Assembly (NCBI GenBank): GCA_045226015.1
Contig: JBGVBY010000006.1
Span: forward strand, 1-58,081
Source of the DNA: UBA2450 sp045226015
Lineage (GTDB): Bacteria > Bacillota_I > Bacilli_A > RFN20 > CAG-826
Reading direction: 5' to 3'
Length of the DNA stretch: 58,081 nucleotides
Within the stretch, counting starts at the first letter, position 1. Every line of letters starts with the position of its first letter. A program made the position numbers and the translations under genes. The notes below the pieces were generated by a model, which saw only the letters and a program-made list of their open reading frames with translations, ran no database searches and was not told where the DNA came from. Positions 1-7,145 of this stretch are shown one piece after another.

Positions 1-2
1 AG

Positions 3-78
3 TGGCGCCTACCGAGGGACTCGAACCCACGACCGATCGGTTAACAGCCGATAGCTCTACCGACTGAGCTAGGTAGGC
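3..78 (-). tRNA. tRNA-Asn (anticodon GTT)
   Basis: Minus-strand cloverleaf with a 7-bp acceptor stem (GCCTACC/GGTAGGC), a D-arm (AGCTCAGTCGGTAGAGCT), the anticodon loop CTGTTAA giving GTT (Asn), the T-loop GGTTCGAGTCC, discriminator G and an encoded CCA at 3-5. It lies downstream of the acyl carrier protein gene and its apparent terminator. No separate promoter was identified. Confidence 0.97.
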
Positions 79-96
79 AACACTACGTCTTTTTAT

Positions 97-133
97 TAAA
101 AACGCATGAATGATATTATCATACTCGTTTTTG
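97..133 (-). terminator. Probable terminator after the acyl carrier protein gene
   Basis: On the minus strand an imperfect hairpin (AAAACG...CGTTTT enclosing ATGATA/TATCAT) is followed by TTTTTAAT. It separates the ACP gene from tRNA-Asn. The interior is loosely paired, so strength is uncertain. Confidence 0.5.
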
Positions 134-145
134 TAAAATCAATCC

Positions 146-370
146 TTATTTCAATTTTGTATCAATTAATTTAAGGACGTCGCCAAGAGTTTGAACTTCC
201 CCTATTTCTTCAGAGGCAAATTCGATTCCTAAAGTGTCTTCAATTTCTAACATAACTTCTACTAAATCTAGGGAATCTAAACCTAAAGAAGCTAATGTGT
301 CTTCTTCTTTTAAATTTGAAACATCAATACGTTTTGCTAATAATTCTGAAACAACTTTCTTGCTATCCAT
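146..370 (-). CDS. acpP: Acyl carrier protein
   Basis: This is a 75-residue acidic helical protein with the phosphopantetheine attachment motif DSLD (in the string LGLDSLDLVEVMLEIEDTLG). Its Ser would carry the 4'-phosphopantetheine arm. The family shuttles acyl chains for fatty-acid or phospholipid synthesis in the cytosol. The start is taken at the ATG at 370 because GGAGAT lies 5 bases upstream; an in-frame upstream start would add 17 residues with no ribosome site. The gene has its own promoter, downstream of the Tad-like operon terminator, so its proximity to that operon need not be functional. No fatty-acid genes lie nearby; acpP is the usual housekeeping name but a dedicated ACP cannot be excluded. 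Confidence 0.93.
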   Translation of the reverse strand: MDSKKVVSELLAKRIDVSNLKEEDTLASLGLDSLDLVEVMLEIEDTLGIEFASEEIGEVQTLGDVLKLIDTKLK

Positions 371-388
371 AATTATCTCCTTATAAGC

Positions 389-417
389 ATTATATATTTT
401 ATATATCTTTATGGAAA
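389..417 (-). promoter_or_regulatory. Promoter of the ACP gene
   Basis: On the minus strand TTTCCA (412-417), a 17-base spacer and TATAAT (389-394) precede the ACP ribosome site (375-380). The -35 is weak (4/6) and the -10 is perfect. It overlaps the T-tract of the upstream terminator. Confidence 0.6.
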
Positions 418-446
418 ACAAAAAGAGGGAATTGTTTTTCCCTCTA
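415..446 (-). terminator. Intrinsic terminator of the Tad-like operon
   Basis: Minus-strand hairpin AGAGGGAA/TTCCCTCT followed by TTTTTGTTTT, placed right after the pilin-like gene (stop at 474). Confidence 0.85.
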
Positions 447-473
447 TTTAATTTTGTGGCTAACTTAACTTAA

Positions 474-662
474 TTATTCACCGTAATAAGATAATAATCT
501 GGTTTTATTTGCTTCTGTTTGAGCGGCAGCGGTTGATCCAGTTGTTTTTTCAGATACTTGATCAGCAGTATCTTTGAAAACTTGAACAAGAGCAACGGAA
601 ATCGCGCCGAAAACAATAAGTACTAAAATGATCGCAAGCAATTGACCTTTAATTTCTCCCAT
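474..662 (-). CDS. Flp/Tad-type pilin-like small protein
   Basis: A 62-residue protein with a short charged leader (MGEIKGQ), one hydrophobic helix (about residues 8-28, LLAIILVLIVFGAISVALV) and a polar Thr/Ala/Gln-rich tail. This is the layout of a type IV/Tad pilin, whose helix packs in a filament core or pseudopilus. A prepilin-like junction KG|Q sits before the helix, but the usual Glu at mature position 5 is absent, so processing by a standard prepilin peptidase is unproven. AGGAGAATCCAC precedes the ATG. It is the last gene of the operon, 14 bases after the TadE-like gene, and would be the most likely major subunit. No prepilin peptidase gene is in the window. Confidence 0.65.
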   Translation of the reverse strand: MGEIKGQLLAIILVLIVFGAISVALVQVFKDTADQVSEKTTGSTAAAQTEANKTRLLSYYGE

Positions 663-676
663 GTGGATTCTCCTTT

Positions 677-1018
677 CTATCCGAAATAGCCAATAACAGT
701 ACTACGGCTAGCCACAATTTCCATGTTGTTATTGGACAAGAATAACGGACTATAGTAACGATATATGGTAAAGTCCACGACATCTCCTGGCTGAGGTGAA
801 GTTGAACTTATATAGGAAAAGTTAACGTTATAATGGTTAGATAAATAAGATAGGTATTCTAAGTCCGCTCTAGCGTTCTTAGAGATGAGATAACCAATTG
901 TGATTGAAGCATTATCCAAAGACGAATAAGCGTTACTTAAACAAATCATATCTCCCCCAAGAAGGACAAAAAATACAACAAAAATAGATGACAATATGAT
1001 TCCAAGATTAGACGACAT
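677..1018 (-). CDS. TadE-like pseudopilin / membrane-anchored minor subunit
   Basis: A 113-residue protein with one N-terminal membrane helix (about residues 7-25) followed by an extracytoplasmic region that ends in a short aromatic motif (VIGYFG). Single-helix proteins of this size next to CpaF/TadB/TadC genes are usually TadE/TadF-like minor pilins. It overlaps the TadC-like gene upstream by 11 bases and has the ribosome site AGGAGAATATATAA. Assignment rests on topology and neighbours rather than on recognisable family residues. Confidence 0.5.
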   Translation of the reverse strand: MSSNLGIILSSIFVVFFVLLGGDMICLSNAYSSLDNASITIGYLISKNARADLEYLSYLSNHYNVNFSYISSTSPQPGDVVDFTIYRYYSPLFLSNNNMEIVASRSTVIGYFG

Positions 1019-1679
1019 TTATATATTCTCCTATTACTGAAATGACAGATATTGATAAGGTGATTGTTAATAAACCTGCTCCAAAAAGTGGGAAAGAATT
1101 TAATGTTTCTAAAGACTTCTTTTTTCTATCGATGAGATCCTCTTGGAATTTGTTTCTCGTATTAGTGAACAAAACATCAAACTCACTAAACTGAGATGGA
1201 CTATCACCGTTATCAACAGACTGATATATAGAAAGCATTAAAGTCTCCACTATATGTGAATTAAACTTAAGAGCAAAGTTGATATATGGACCAACCGATT
1301 TATCTTGATCGATTTGATTTAACATTGTTGTTAATGCATCTTCCATAAAAGTAGAAGAATATGGAATAAGCATCTTAAAAGATTGATAAACGTTATTTCC
1401 GTTAGAAGTAAATATCTCAAAATAAGATAAAAGAAGTATTAACTCATCAATATGCTCTTTCTCTCTTTTCTTCTCAATAGATGAGTATCTTGAGTAGTAA
1501 AAGAAATCTATAACTAATCCAATGATGACAACAAATATCCCGATATATGTTTCTTTAAGGAAAAATATTAGAGCAAGACCACCTAAAGCAAAAACAAGGA
1601 AAATTGTCACCATAATAGTGATTTCTTTAACATAGTTAAGTCCTAATAAATTAAGTCTATCTTTAAAGTTCTTTTTCAT
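1008..1679 (-). CDS. TadC-like (GspF-domain) inner-membrane assembly protein
   Basis: A 223-residue protein with paired N-terminal membrane helices (about 20-58), a cytosolic helical segment and a C-terminal helix (about 197-218). This is the arrangement of TadC/GspF platform proteins that couple the secretion ATPase to pilus assembly. The helical segment contains 'LMLSIYQSVDNGDSPSQF', reminiscent of the GspF-domain core. It overlaps the TadB-like gene by 17 bases, and AAAAGGAGCTAACA precedes the ATG. It probably pairs with the TadB-like protein to form the membrane platform. Confidence 0.6.
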   Translation of the reverse strand: MKKNFKDRLNLLGLNYVKEITIMVTIFLVFALGGLALIFFLKETYIGIFVVIIGLVIDFFYYSRYSSIEKKREKEHIDELILLLSYFEIFTSNGNNVYQSFKMLIPYSSTFMEDALTTMLNQIDQDKSVGPYINFALKFNSHIVETLMLSIYQSVDNGDSPSQFSEFDVLFTNTRNKFQEDLIDRKKKSLETLNSFPLFGAGLLTITLSISVISVIGEYINVV

Positions 1680-2376
1680 TGTTAGCTCCTTTTAAATCAA
1701 TCGATGTTCCTTTTTGAATTAATAGATAAATTGTTAGAAGAATAAATCCCATCAGTACAAAAACTGAAACAACAAAAATAATTTGTTTTTTAATCATTTG
1801 ATAGAAGTCTTTTAAGGAGAATCTAAGGACCGCAACAATGATCAGTGTAAAGAACCAAAGAATAGCTATTTCAACATACTTATGTTTTGCTAGTCCTTCG
1901 CATTTAGACATATATTCTTCATTATTTCTTGCTTCATTTATTAGATATTTAGACATCATCAAAATGTCTCCGCCTTCTTCTTGCCATAAAGAGATAATTT
2001 GTAAGAATAGTCGATATACATAAAACTGAAAATAAGTAGAGAAATAATTGAGTTTCTCATCGTTAGTCATATTCTCTAACCCCTCATAAATATCAACAAA
2101 GTCTTCAGGCATACTGTTGACTGTTGATTCAAGTGCTCCTCCAATAGTTTTCTTAATGGAAAGAGCAATTATGAAATTGTTGATGAAGTGATAACACTCA
2201 TGAAATCTTTTGCTGGTTTGGTCATATCTTTTAAGCATTGGAATAAATATGAAAATGGACACTATGATATAAACCAAAAACACACCTATAGCCATGAAGA
2301 TGTTATCTAAAGCTACATAAGTAATTGCTGTACACAAGATAGAAATAATTAGAAATATCGGTAATAAGTTCTTCAT
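1663..2376 (-). CDS. TadB-like (GspF-domain) inner-membrane assembly protein
   Basis: A 237-residue protein with two N-terminal membrane helices (about 5-50), a cytosolic helical domain (about 55-165) and two C-terminal helices (about 168-222). The string 'LWQEEGGDILMMSKYLINEARN' matches the general GspF-domain pattern in TadB. It overlaps the ATPase stop by 4 bases, implying translational coupling, and is preceded by AAGGAGACAAATAA. Role inferred: membrane platform with the TadC-like protein, driven by the neighbouring ATPase. Confidence 0.6.
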   Translation of the reverse strand: MKNLLPIFLIISILCTAITYVALDNIFMAIGVFLVYIIVSIFIFIPMLKRYDQTSKRFHECYHFINNFIIALSIKKTIGGALESTVNSMPEDFVDIYEGLENMTNDEKLNYFSTYFQFYVYRLFLQIISLWQEEGGDILMMSKYLINEARNNEEYMSKCEGLAKHKYVEIAILWFFTLIIVAVLRFSLKDFYQMIKKQIIFVVSVFVLMGFILLTIYLLIQKGTSIDLKGANNEKEL

Positions 2377-3401
2377 TTATTTGTCTCCTTATATTCAGGT
2401 ATGTATCTATATAACGTTTTAGGAAATGGAAAGAACTTATGTGTTTCTTTTTCTTTCTTATACAGATATGAACAGTTACCGAGGTCATCATAGAAGCAAA
2501 TTTCAGAAACATATCTTTTGATTACCTTTTTAGAATCATCTTTCTTCAAATAAATGAAAAAATGGAAATGATAAAAGATATCTTTAAGCACGTCTTCATA
2601 GTCCATTTTTTGTTCGCTTCTTAAAACAAGCCTTGCCATACGGTTTGGTATTGATTGAGCGTCATAAGAGTGAACGGTTGTGATTAAAGGCATTCCAGTC
2701 ATAGCAGAGTTAAGAACATCCACCATTTCTTTGTCTCTGGCTTCAGCAACAATCAGCCAATCAGGATTGTTTCTTAATGCATTCTTAATAAGAATTGCTG
2801 GATGAGTATTAGAATTATTTTCATCAACTTGCCAACAAGTTAAATCAATATCGTTTTCGTATCTCACCGAATCCAGTTCTAATACGTTATCAATAACTAT
2901 GATTCTTTCGTTATCTGGCATATTTCTAAGGAGATATTTCTGTAGTTCGGTTTTACCACTTCCAGTAATTCCTCCAATAACGATTGACTGTCTATTTTTG
3001 ATTAAAATTTTCAGTAAATTCACGATTTCATTATTGAAGAAATCACTGTTATCGTTGATTTTTGGCTTTATTGAGGCAATACGGATAGAAAAAGTTACTA
3101 CATTATCGTCATTAATCTTGCCAATAGATTGATGTGTTGCGTTTATTCGATATTTGCCTATAGACATATCTAATACAGGATTTAGAAATGAGAACTGCTT
3201 TTCTCCAAGATTCGCGATTTGTCTTAAAAAGTCTTTAACAGACTGATGATCGACATGAATATCACTCTTTTTACGGCCATATTTATTCGAAACAAAGTAA
3301 AAGGATTCTCCGTTATAGCTGATATCAGTAATATCTTCCTCAGATAAAAGCGAAGACAAAAACGAATGTTCTAAATAGTAAATTGCCTTTTCTTTATCCA
3401 T
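2373..3401 (-). CDS. CpaF/TadA-family secretion ATPase
   Basis: A 342-residue ATPase of the type II/IV secretion superfamily. The Walker A is GGITGSGKT (143-151), followed by an Asp-box region (170-177), a Walker B-like segment ending in EARD (220-223) and the His-box TTVHS (241-245). The N-terminal domain (about 1-130) resembles the CpaF/TadA N-domain, with no CpaE-binding extension. It would power assembly of the small filament or pseudopilus encoded downstream. It overlaps the preceding gene by 8 bases and is preceded by AAGGAGTAATA. It is shorter than typical CpaF (~450) and closer to the minimal archaeal-type and Gram-positive TadA versions. Confidence 0.88.
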   Translation of the reverse strand: MDKEKAIYYLEHSFLSSLLSEEDITDISYNGESFYFVSNKYGRKKSDIHVDHQSVKDFLRQIANLGEKQFSFLNPVLDMSIGKYRINATHQSIGKINDDNVVTFSIRIASIKPKINDNSDFFNNEIVNLLKILIKNRQSIVIGGITGSGKTELQKYLLRNMPDNERIIVIDNVLELDSVRYENDIDLTCWQVDENNSNTHPAILIKNALRNNPDWLIVAEARDKEMVDVLNSAMTGMPLITTVHSYDAQSIPNRMARLVLRSEQKMDYEDVLKDIFYHFHFFIYLKKDDSKKVIKRYVSEICFYDDLGNCSYLYKKEKETHKFFPFPKTLYRYIPEYKETNK

Positions 3402-3774
3402 TATTACTCCTTATTTCGTAATACATAGTACGTGTAAAATCATAGTCAAAAATTAACTTACAATTAACAGTAATTTCTATAGCCGAACAATAATCTTCTA
3501 TGCAAAACGATTCATCATCGATATTGTAGTAATAAAGTTCAATATTATGCTCTTTTGAATATCTAGGAAGAATGCCGTTATAATAAGTCAGAAGTATTTG
3601 ATTTAGTTTATTTTTCTCAAACTTGATCTCCCCGTCGACAAGCTCTACACTACGATACATAAGTTCGATCGGAGTGTTGATTATTGATCTTTTTAAGCCT
3701 TGAATAGAAAAAGACAAAGAGAATATTCCACCGGCAAAAATGACAAAAATCCCGCTCAAAAGTGCGTTAATCAT
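3394..3774 (-). CDS. Small membrane-anchored protein of the Tad-like operon
   Basis: A 126-residue protein with one N-terminal membrane helix (about 3-25) and an exported domain containing three cysteines in a short stretch (FCIEDYC plus a later C), consistent with a disulphide outside the cell. The ATG at 3774 is chosen because it overlaps the previous TGA stop as ATGA and sits behind a G-rich ribosome site; a start eight codons upstream lies inside the previous gene. Probably a TadE/TadF-like minor pilin, but no diagnostic motif is visible. Confidence 0.55.
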   Translation of the reverse strand: MINALLSGIFVIFAGGIFSLSFSIQGLKRSIINTPIELMYRSVELVDGEIKFEKNKLNQILLTYYNGILPRYSKEHNIELYYYNIDDESFCIEDYCSAIEITVNCKLIFDYDFTRTMYYEIRSNNG

Positions 3775-4712
3775 CCTCTTATACCCCCTTCTATGCAATA
3801 TTCAGATTCATAACACGCTCCAAATAGCTTGCTTTGGGCAAAATAAGACAAAGGGATGATAACTTTATTACAACTGAAGCCTGCTTCTTCAATAACAATA
3901 TTTACTTCATTTTGCTCAAATTGTCTTTCTTTACCAATCGGAATATAAAAGTCACCTGTCTCAACATAATTGGGTTGAGAAATATCAGACATTTCTAACG
4001 TTGATAAATTAACATACAAAGAAGAGTTTAGTTGAAATCCAATTTTGCTCGTAGTTTTCTTAATACTAAGTGGTAAAGTAAGACGATGATCAACTTTAGT
4101 AATACCACCATAAATATCTTGATAATCCAATATTTCTAAATATGCATTCTTATGTTTAAAATATGAGCCTCGATTATAACCGAATTCTACGGTTGAAATA
4201 TCTACTCTATTTTCTTCATCAACTGTTATATACTCGTTAACACTGCGAAAATCATAAGTCTCACTCGTTATTTTTGTATTTGCTTGTAAACCAATACAAC
4301 AATTATCAAAAGTAACAGTTTCATTCAGTAAAGCTTTTGAATTAAGAGTCATTCGGTTTGGTGGATAAATAATAAAGGAAGGTCGTGTAATACCGAAAGT
4401 AAAGTCGTATCTTACTCCTTCTGCTGCTATTCTTCCTTTAGCAGGAATACTAGTACATTCGGTGTAGCTACTTGTTACACTGAATGAATAAGAGGCAAAC
4501 ATGTTTTCGTTTGCTATGTAATAGCATTTCAACGATCCACTAATTGTGTCTCCAGATTTGTTGTGTTTAATTAAACATGTAAAATCCTTAGTGTTATCAA
4601 AAGGTCCATATATAGTTCCAAATGAATACGTAGTCTTTGGCAACGCCTTATTAGCACTCATAGAAGTTAATAAACTTACTGCTGGTAAAACAAGGGTTCT
4701 AGTGAATCTCAT
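3771..4712 (-). CDS. Exported protein of unknown function in the Tad-like operon
   Basis: A 313-residue protein with a signal-like N-terminus (MRFTRTLVLPAVSLLTSMSA) followed by a beta-rich sequence without recognised domains. No lipobox. The ribosome site GGAGG sits 6 bases before the ATG, and the ATG lies 14 bases inside the previous gene. It ends in TGA, which shows that UGA is a stop codon in this genome. As the only large exported protein of the operon it could be a tip or surface component. Family not recognised. Confidence 0.6.
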   Translation of the reverse strand: MRFTRTLVLPAVSLLTSMSANKALPKTTYSFGTIYGPFDNTKDFTCLIKHNKSGDTISGSLKCYYIANENMFASYSFSVTSSYTECTSIPAKGRIAAEGVRYDFTFGITRPSFIIYPPNRMTLNSKALLNETVTFDNCCIGLQANTKITSETYDFRSVNEYITVDEENRVDISTVEFGYNRGSYFKHKNAYLEILDYQDIYGGITKVDHRLTLPLSIKKTTSKIGFQLNSSLYVNLSTLEMSDISQPNYVETGDFYIPIGKERQFEQNEVNIVIEEAGFSCNKVIIPLSYFAQSKLFGACYESEYCIEGGIRG

Positions 4713-5019
4713 AAAACGCCTCCACGAATAACTTCATAGCTTCTTTCTTTTTAGTCTTAAAAACTGAGGGGGAATAAACATCTTTCCACCATTCCTTATA
4801 TCTTTGATAGAAGAATTCATTATTGATGATGGAACGATATTCTTTATTCAATCTTGAGTAAGCAAGTTCTACATCGAGATAGTAACGATAAAATGGCGAA
4901 TCTATGTCTTCTTTTCCGTTTGATAGTGTTCTTTGATTAATTTCTCTTAAATAGTTAAAGGATTCGAAATATGCCTTTGCTATCTCTTTGATTTGTGATT
5001 CAAGCTTACTTACTTCCAT
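4699..5019 (-). CDS. Small hypothetical protein, first gene of the Tad-like operon
   Basis: A 106-residue protein that is charged, helical and rich in Tyr/Phe/Glu, without signal peptide or membrane helix, so probably cytosolic. A G-rich ribosome site (GAGGGGGC) precedes the ATG. It leads an eight-gene run in which neighbours overlap or are less than 20 bases apart. Family not recognised; a regulatory or ATPase-binding role is possible but not shown. Confidence 0.5.
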   Translation of the reverse strand: MEVSKLESQIKEIAKAYFESFNYLREINQRTLSNGKEDIDSPFYRYYLDVELAYSRLNKEYRSIINNEFFYQRYKEWWKDVYSPSVFKTKKKEAMKLFVEAFYEIH

Positions 5020-5091
5020 GATTTTTGCCCCCTCACTATTTAAATAGGTCGACTTTTCGATTTTTTTGTCAAAATTTTTTAACTTTTTTTG

Positions 5092-5109
5092 TTATTAACA
5101 TGTTAATAA
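5092..5109. promoter_or_regulatory. 18-bp perfect palindrome between divergent promoters (candidate operator)
   Basis: TTATTAACATGTTAATAA is a perfect 18-bp palindrome in the 138-bp divergent gap between the Tad-like operon and the guanylate kinase gene, 17 bases upstream of the kinase -35. It could be a repressor/activator site serving either side. Confidence 0.45.
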
Positions 5110-5125
5110 AAATTTTTGTAGGAGA

Positions 5126-5154
5126 TTGAAAAAAACGTACTTTGTGTATATATT
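5126..5154 (+). promoter_or_regulatory. Promoter of the guanylate kinase-like gene (leaderless)
   Basis: TTGAAA (5126-5131), a 17-base spacer and TATATT (5149-5154). The predicted start point (5161-5162) falls between two in-frame ATGs (5158 and 5164), so the mRNA would have almost no leader. The only AGGAG lies upstream of the promoter. Confidence 0.65.
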
Positions 5155-5163
5155 AGTATGCAT

Positions 5164-5724
5164 ATGATAGTTTTAGCGGGCGCTAGTGCTAGCGGAAAGA
5201 CCGAAGTTGCTAAGATGTTAGCGGCTAAATACGGCATCAAAAAAATCGTTACCACTACTACTAGAGATAAGCGAGTTGGAGAAGTTAACGGAGTTGACTA
5301 TTTTTTCGTTACTAAAGAAGAATTTGAAAGAATGATTCAAGATGGGAAGTTTGTTGAATATACTTTGTATAACGGAAATATGTATGGCTCCACAAAAGAT
5401 CAAATCGCTAATGATAAATGCGTTGTCATCGACCCAGCAGGACTAAGAAGCTATATTGCATTAAACAATAAAGACATTGTTACCTTCTATTTAGAAGCAA
5501 GTGAAAACACAAGACATAAAAGAATGATTGCTAGAGGTGATGATCCTAAAAAGATTGAATCTAGAATCGCTAATGATAGAGTAGCGTTTAAAAAAGAAAA
5601 TATCGCTGAAGTAGACTATAAAATCAATTCTGATATCGACTGCACAGTGGAGTCAGTCACTGATGAAATATATAAAATATATCTTGCTCATCAAGCAAAA
5701 TTGCATAAAAGTGATATAAATTAA
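5164..5724 (+). CDS. Guanylate kinase-like nucleotide kinase
   Basis: A 186-residue P-loop kinase. The Walker A is GASASGKT near the N-terminus, followed by the GMP-binding region TTTTRDKRVGEVNGVDYFF and then EYTLYNGNMYGS, which carries the Glu, Tyr and Ser that hold GMP in Gmk. A lid with 'KRMIARGDD' and a C-terminal helix complete the fold. The family makes GDP from GMP and ATP. The P-loop (GASASGKT) differs from the usual GPSGAGK, so this may be a divergent Gmk or a paralogue. The start at 5164 is preferred because the mRNA seems to begin just before it; 5158 adds Met-His. The gene is divergent from the Tad-like operon and 73 bp upstream of enolase. Confidence 0.82.
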   Translation: MIVLAGASASGKTEVAKMLAAKYGIKKIVTTTTRDKRVGEVNGVDYFFVTKEEFERMIQDGKFVEYTLYNGNMYGSTKDQIANDKCVVIDPAGLRSYIALNNKDIVTFYLEASENTRHKRMIARGDDPKKIESRIANDRVAFKKENIAEVDYKINSDIDCTVESVTDEIYKIYLAHQAKLHKSDIN

Positions 5725-5750
5725 TTAAGAAAATTTATGATTTTTCTTAA
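5725..5750 (+). terminator. Hairpin after the guanylate kinase gene
   Basis: Inverted repeat TTAAGAAAA...TTTTCTTAA immediately after the stop codon, without a long T-tract. It may be a weak terminator and overlaps the enolase promoter region. Confidence 0.4.
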
Positions 5751-5764
5751 TAGTTATATATAAT
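5735..5764 (+). promoter_or_regulatory. Promoter of enolase
   Basis: Perfect TATAAT at 5759-5764 with a weak -35 (TTATGA, 18-base spacer), 34 bases before the enolase ATG, followed by the ribosome site AAAGGAG. Confidence 0.5.
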
Positions 5765-5797
5765 AACAAGTGGACATTAAAAAGGAGAAAAATACTA

Positions 5798-7096
5798 ATG
5801 GCTAAAATTGTTAAAGTTCATGGTCGTGAAGTTCTCGATAGTAGAGGAAATCCAACCGTAGAAGTCGAAGTCGTTCTTGAAGACGGCACAAAAGCACGTG
5901 CAATCGTTCCTTCAGGCGCTTCTACAGGTGAAAACGAAGCTCTTGAATTAAGAGACGGCGACAAATCAAGATACGGAGGAAAAGGTGTCTTAAAAGCTGT
6001 TGAAAACGTTAACAATAAGATTGCTCCAGCAGTTATCGGTCTCGAAGCTACTGATCAAGTTCTTGTTGATTCAACAATGCTCAAATTAGACGGCACTCCA
6101 TTTAAGAAAAACTTAGGCGCTAACGCTGTGTTAGGTGTTTCCTTAGCAGTTGCTAGAGCAGCAGCAGAATCTCTCGGTATGCCTTTATATCGTTACATTG
6201 GTGGCACAAACGGAAAAGTTATTCCAACCCCATGTATGAACGTTATTAATGGTGGCGCTCACGCACAATCAAGCGTTGACTTCCAAGAATTCTTCATCAT
6301 CCCAGCTGGATTCCCATGCTTTAGAGAAGCATTAAGAGCAGGAACAGAAATCTTCCACACTCTTCAAAAAGTTGTTAAAGAACATGGTTATGAAACTGGT
6401 GTTGGTGACGAAGGTGGATTCGCACCAAGCTGTAAACACGGTAATAAAGAACCTCTTGCTTTAATTGCAGAAGCAGTTGACAGAGCAGGTTATAAACTCG
6501 GCGAACAAATCTTCTTAGGTATGGACGTTGCTAGTAGTGAATTCTACGAAGGTAACGGAATGTATAACCTTGTTAAATCTAAAGAAGGCAAGAAGACCAC
6601 AGATCAAATGATCAAATACCTTGAAAGACTCGTCAAAGAGTACCCAGCAATCATTACCATCGAAGATGGTCTTGCTGAAAGTGACTGGGAAGGTTGGGCA
6701 AAACTCACCGCTAAACTCGGAGACAAAATCCAACTCGTTGGTGACGATTTATTCGTTACAAACCCAGACTTCGTTAGAAAAGGTATTACTAGCCACGTTG
6801 CTAATAGCGTCCTCATCAAAGTTAACCAAATCGGTACTTTAACTGAAACACTTGACGCAATTAGACTTGCTCAATCCAATGGTTACACCTGCATGGTCTC
6901 TCATAGATCTGGTGAAACCGAAGATAGCACAATTGCTGACTTAGCTGTCGCAGTTAACGCTGGACAAATTAAAACCGGTTCTGCTAGTAGAACAGACCGT
7001 ATGGCGAAATACAATCAATTATTAAGAATTGAAGAAGAATTAGGCGAACACGCCTCATTCTTAGGTGTTAAAGCCTTCGCTAACAGAAAGTTTTAA
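5798..7096 (+). CDS. eno: Enolase (phosphopyruvate hydratase)
   Basis: A 432-residue full-length enolase, converting 2-phosphoglycerate to phosphoenolpyruvate in glycolysis. It begins with the N-terminal motif GREVLDSRGNPTVEVEV and has the active-site GVGDEGGFAP region. It also has the Mg2+ ligands in MDVAS, TIEDG and LVGDD, the catalytic Lys in VLIKVNQIGTLTETL, and the signature SHRSGETED. AAAGGAG precedes the ATG. The codon choice looks strongly biased, as expected for a highly expressed gene. It has its own promoter and a strong terminator. Its presence shows a working lower glycolysis. Confidence 0.99.
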   Translation: MAKIVKVHGREVLDSRGNPTVEVEVVLEDGTKARAIVPSGASTGENEALELRDGDKSRYGGKGVLKAVENVNNKIAPAVIGLEATDQVLVDSTMLKLDGTPFKKNLGANAVLGVSLAVARAAAESLGMPLYRYIGGTNGKVIPTPCMNVINGGAHAQSSVDFQEFFIIPAGFPCFREALRAGTEIFHTLQKVVKEHGYETGVGDEGGFAPSCKHGNKEPLALIAEAVDRAGYKLGEQIFLGMDVASSEFYEGNGMYNLVKSKEGKKTTDQMIKYLERLVKEYPAIITIEDGLAESDWEGWAKLTAKLGDKIQLVGDDLFVTNPDFVRKGITSHVANSVLIKVNQIGTLTETLDAIRLAQSNGYTCMVSHRSGETEDSTIADLAVAVNAGQIKTGSASRTDRMAKYNQLLRIEEELGEHASFLGVKAFANRKF

Positions 7097-7111
7097 TTAA
7101 ATAATCAAAAT

Positions 7112-7145
7112 AAATCCCATCGATTAATTCGGTGGGATTTTTTTA
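7112..7145. terminator. Terminator shared by enolase and the convergent CNNM gene
   Basis: Hairpin AAATCCCA/TGGGATTT followed by TTTTTATT on the plus strand. It lies between two convergent genes and has an A-tract on the other side, so it may act in both directions; on the minus strand it lies just past the CNNM stop. Confidence 0.85.

Noticed and set aside
5158..5163. ATG at 5158 as the start of the guanylate kinase gene
   Set aside because: It is only 3 bases after the -10, upstream of the expected start point; the ATG at 5164 is favoured, though proof is lacking.
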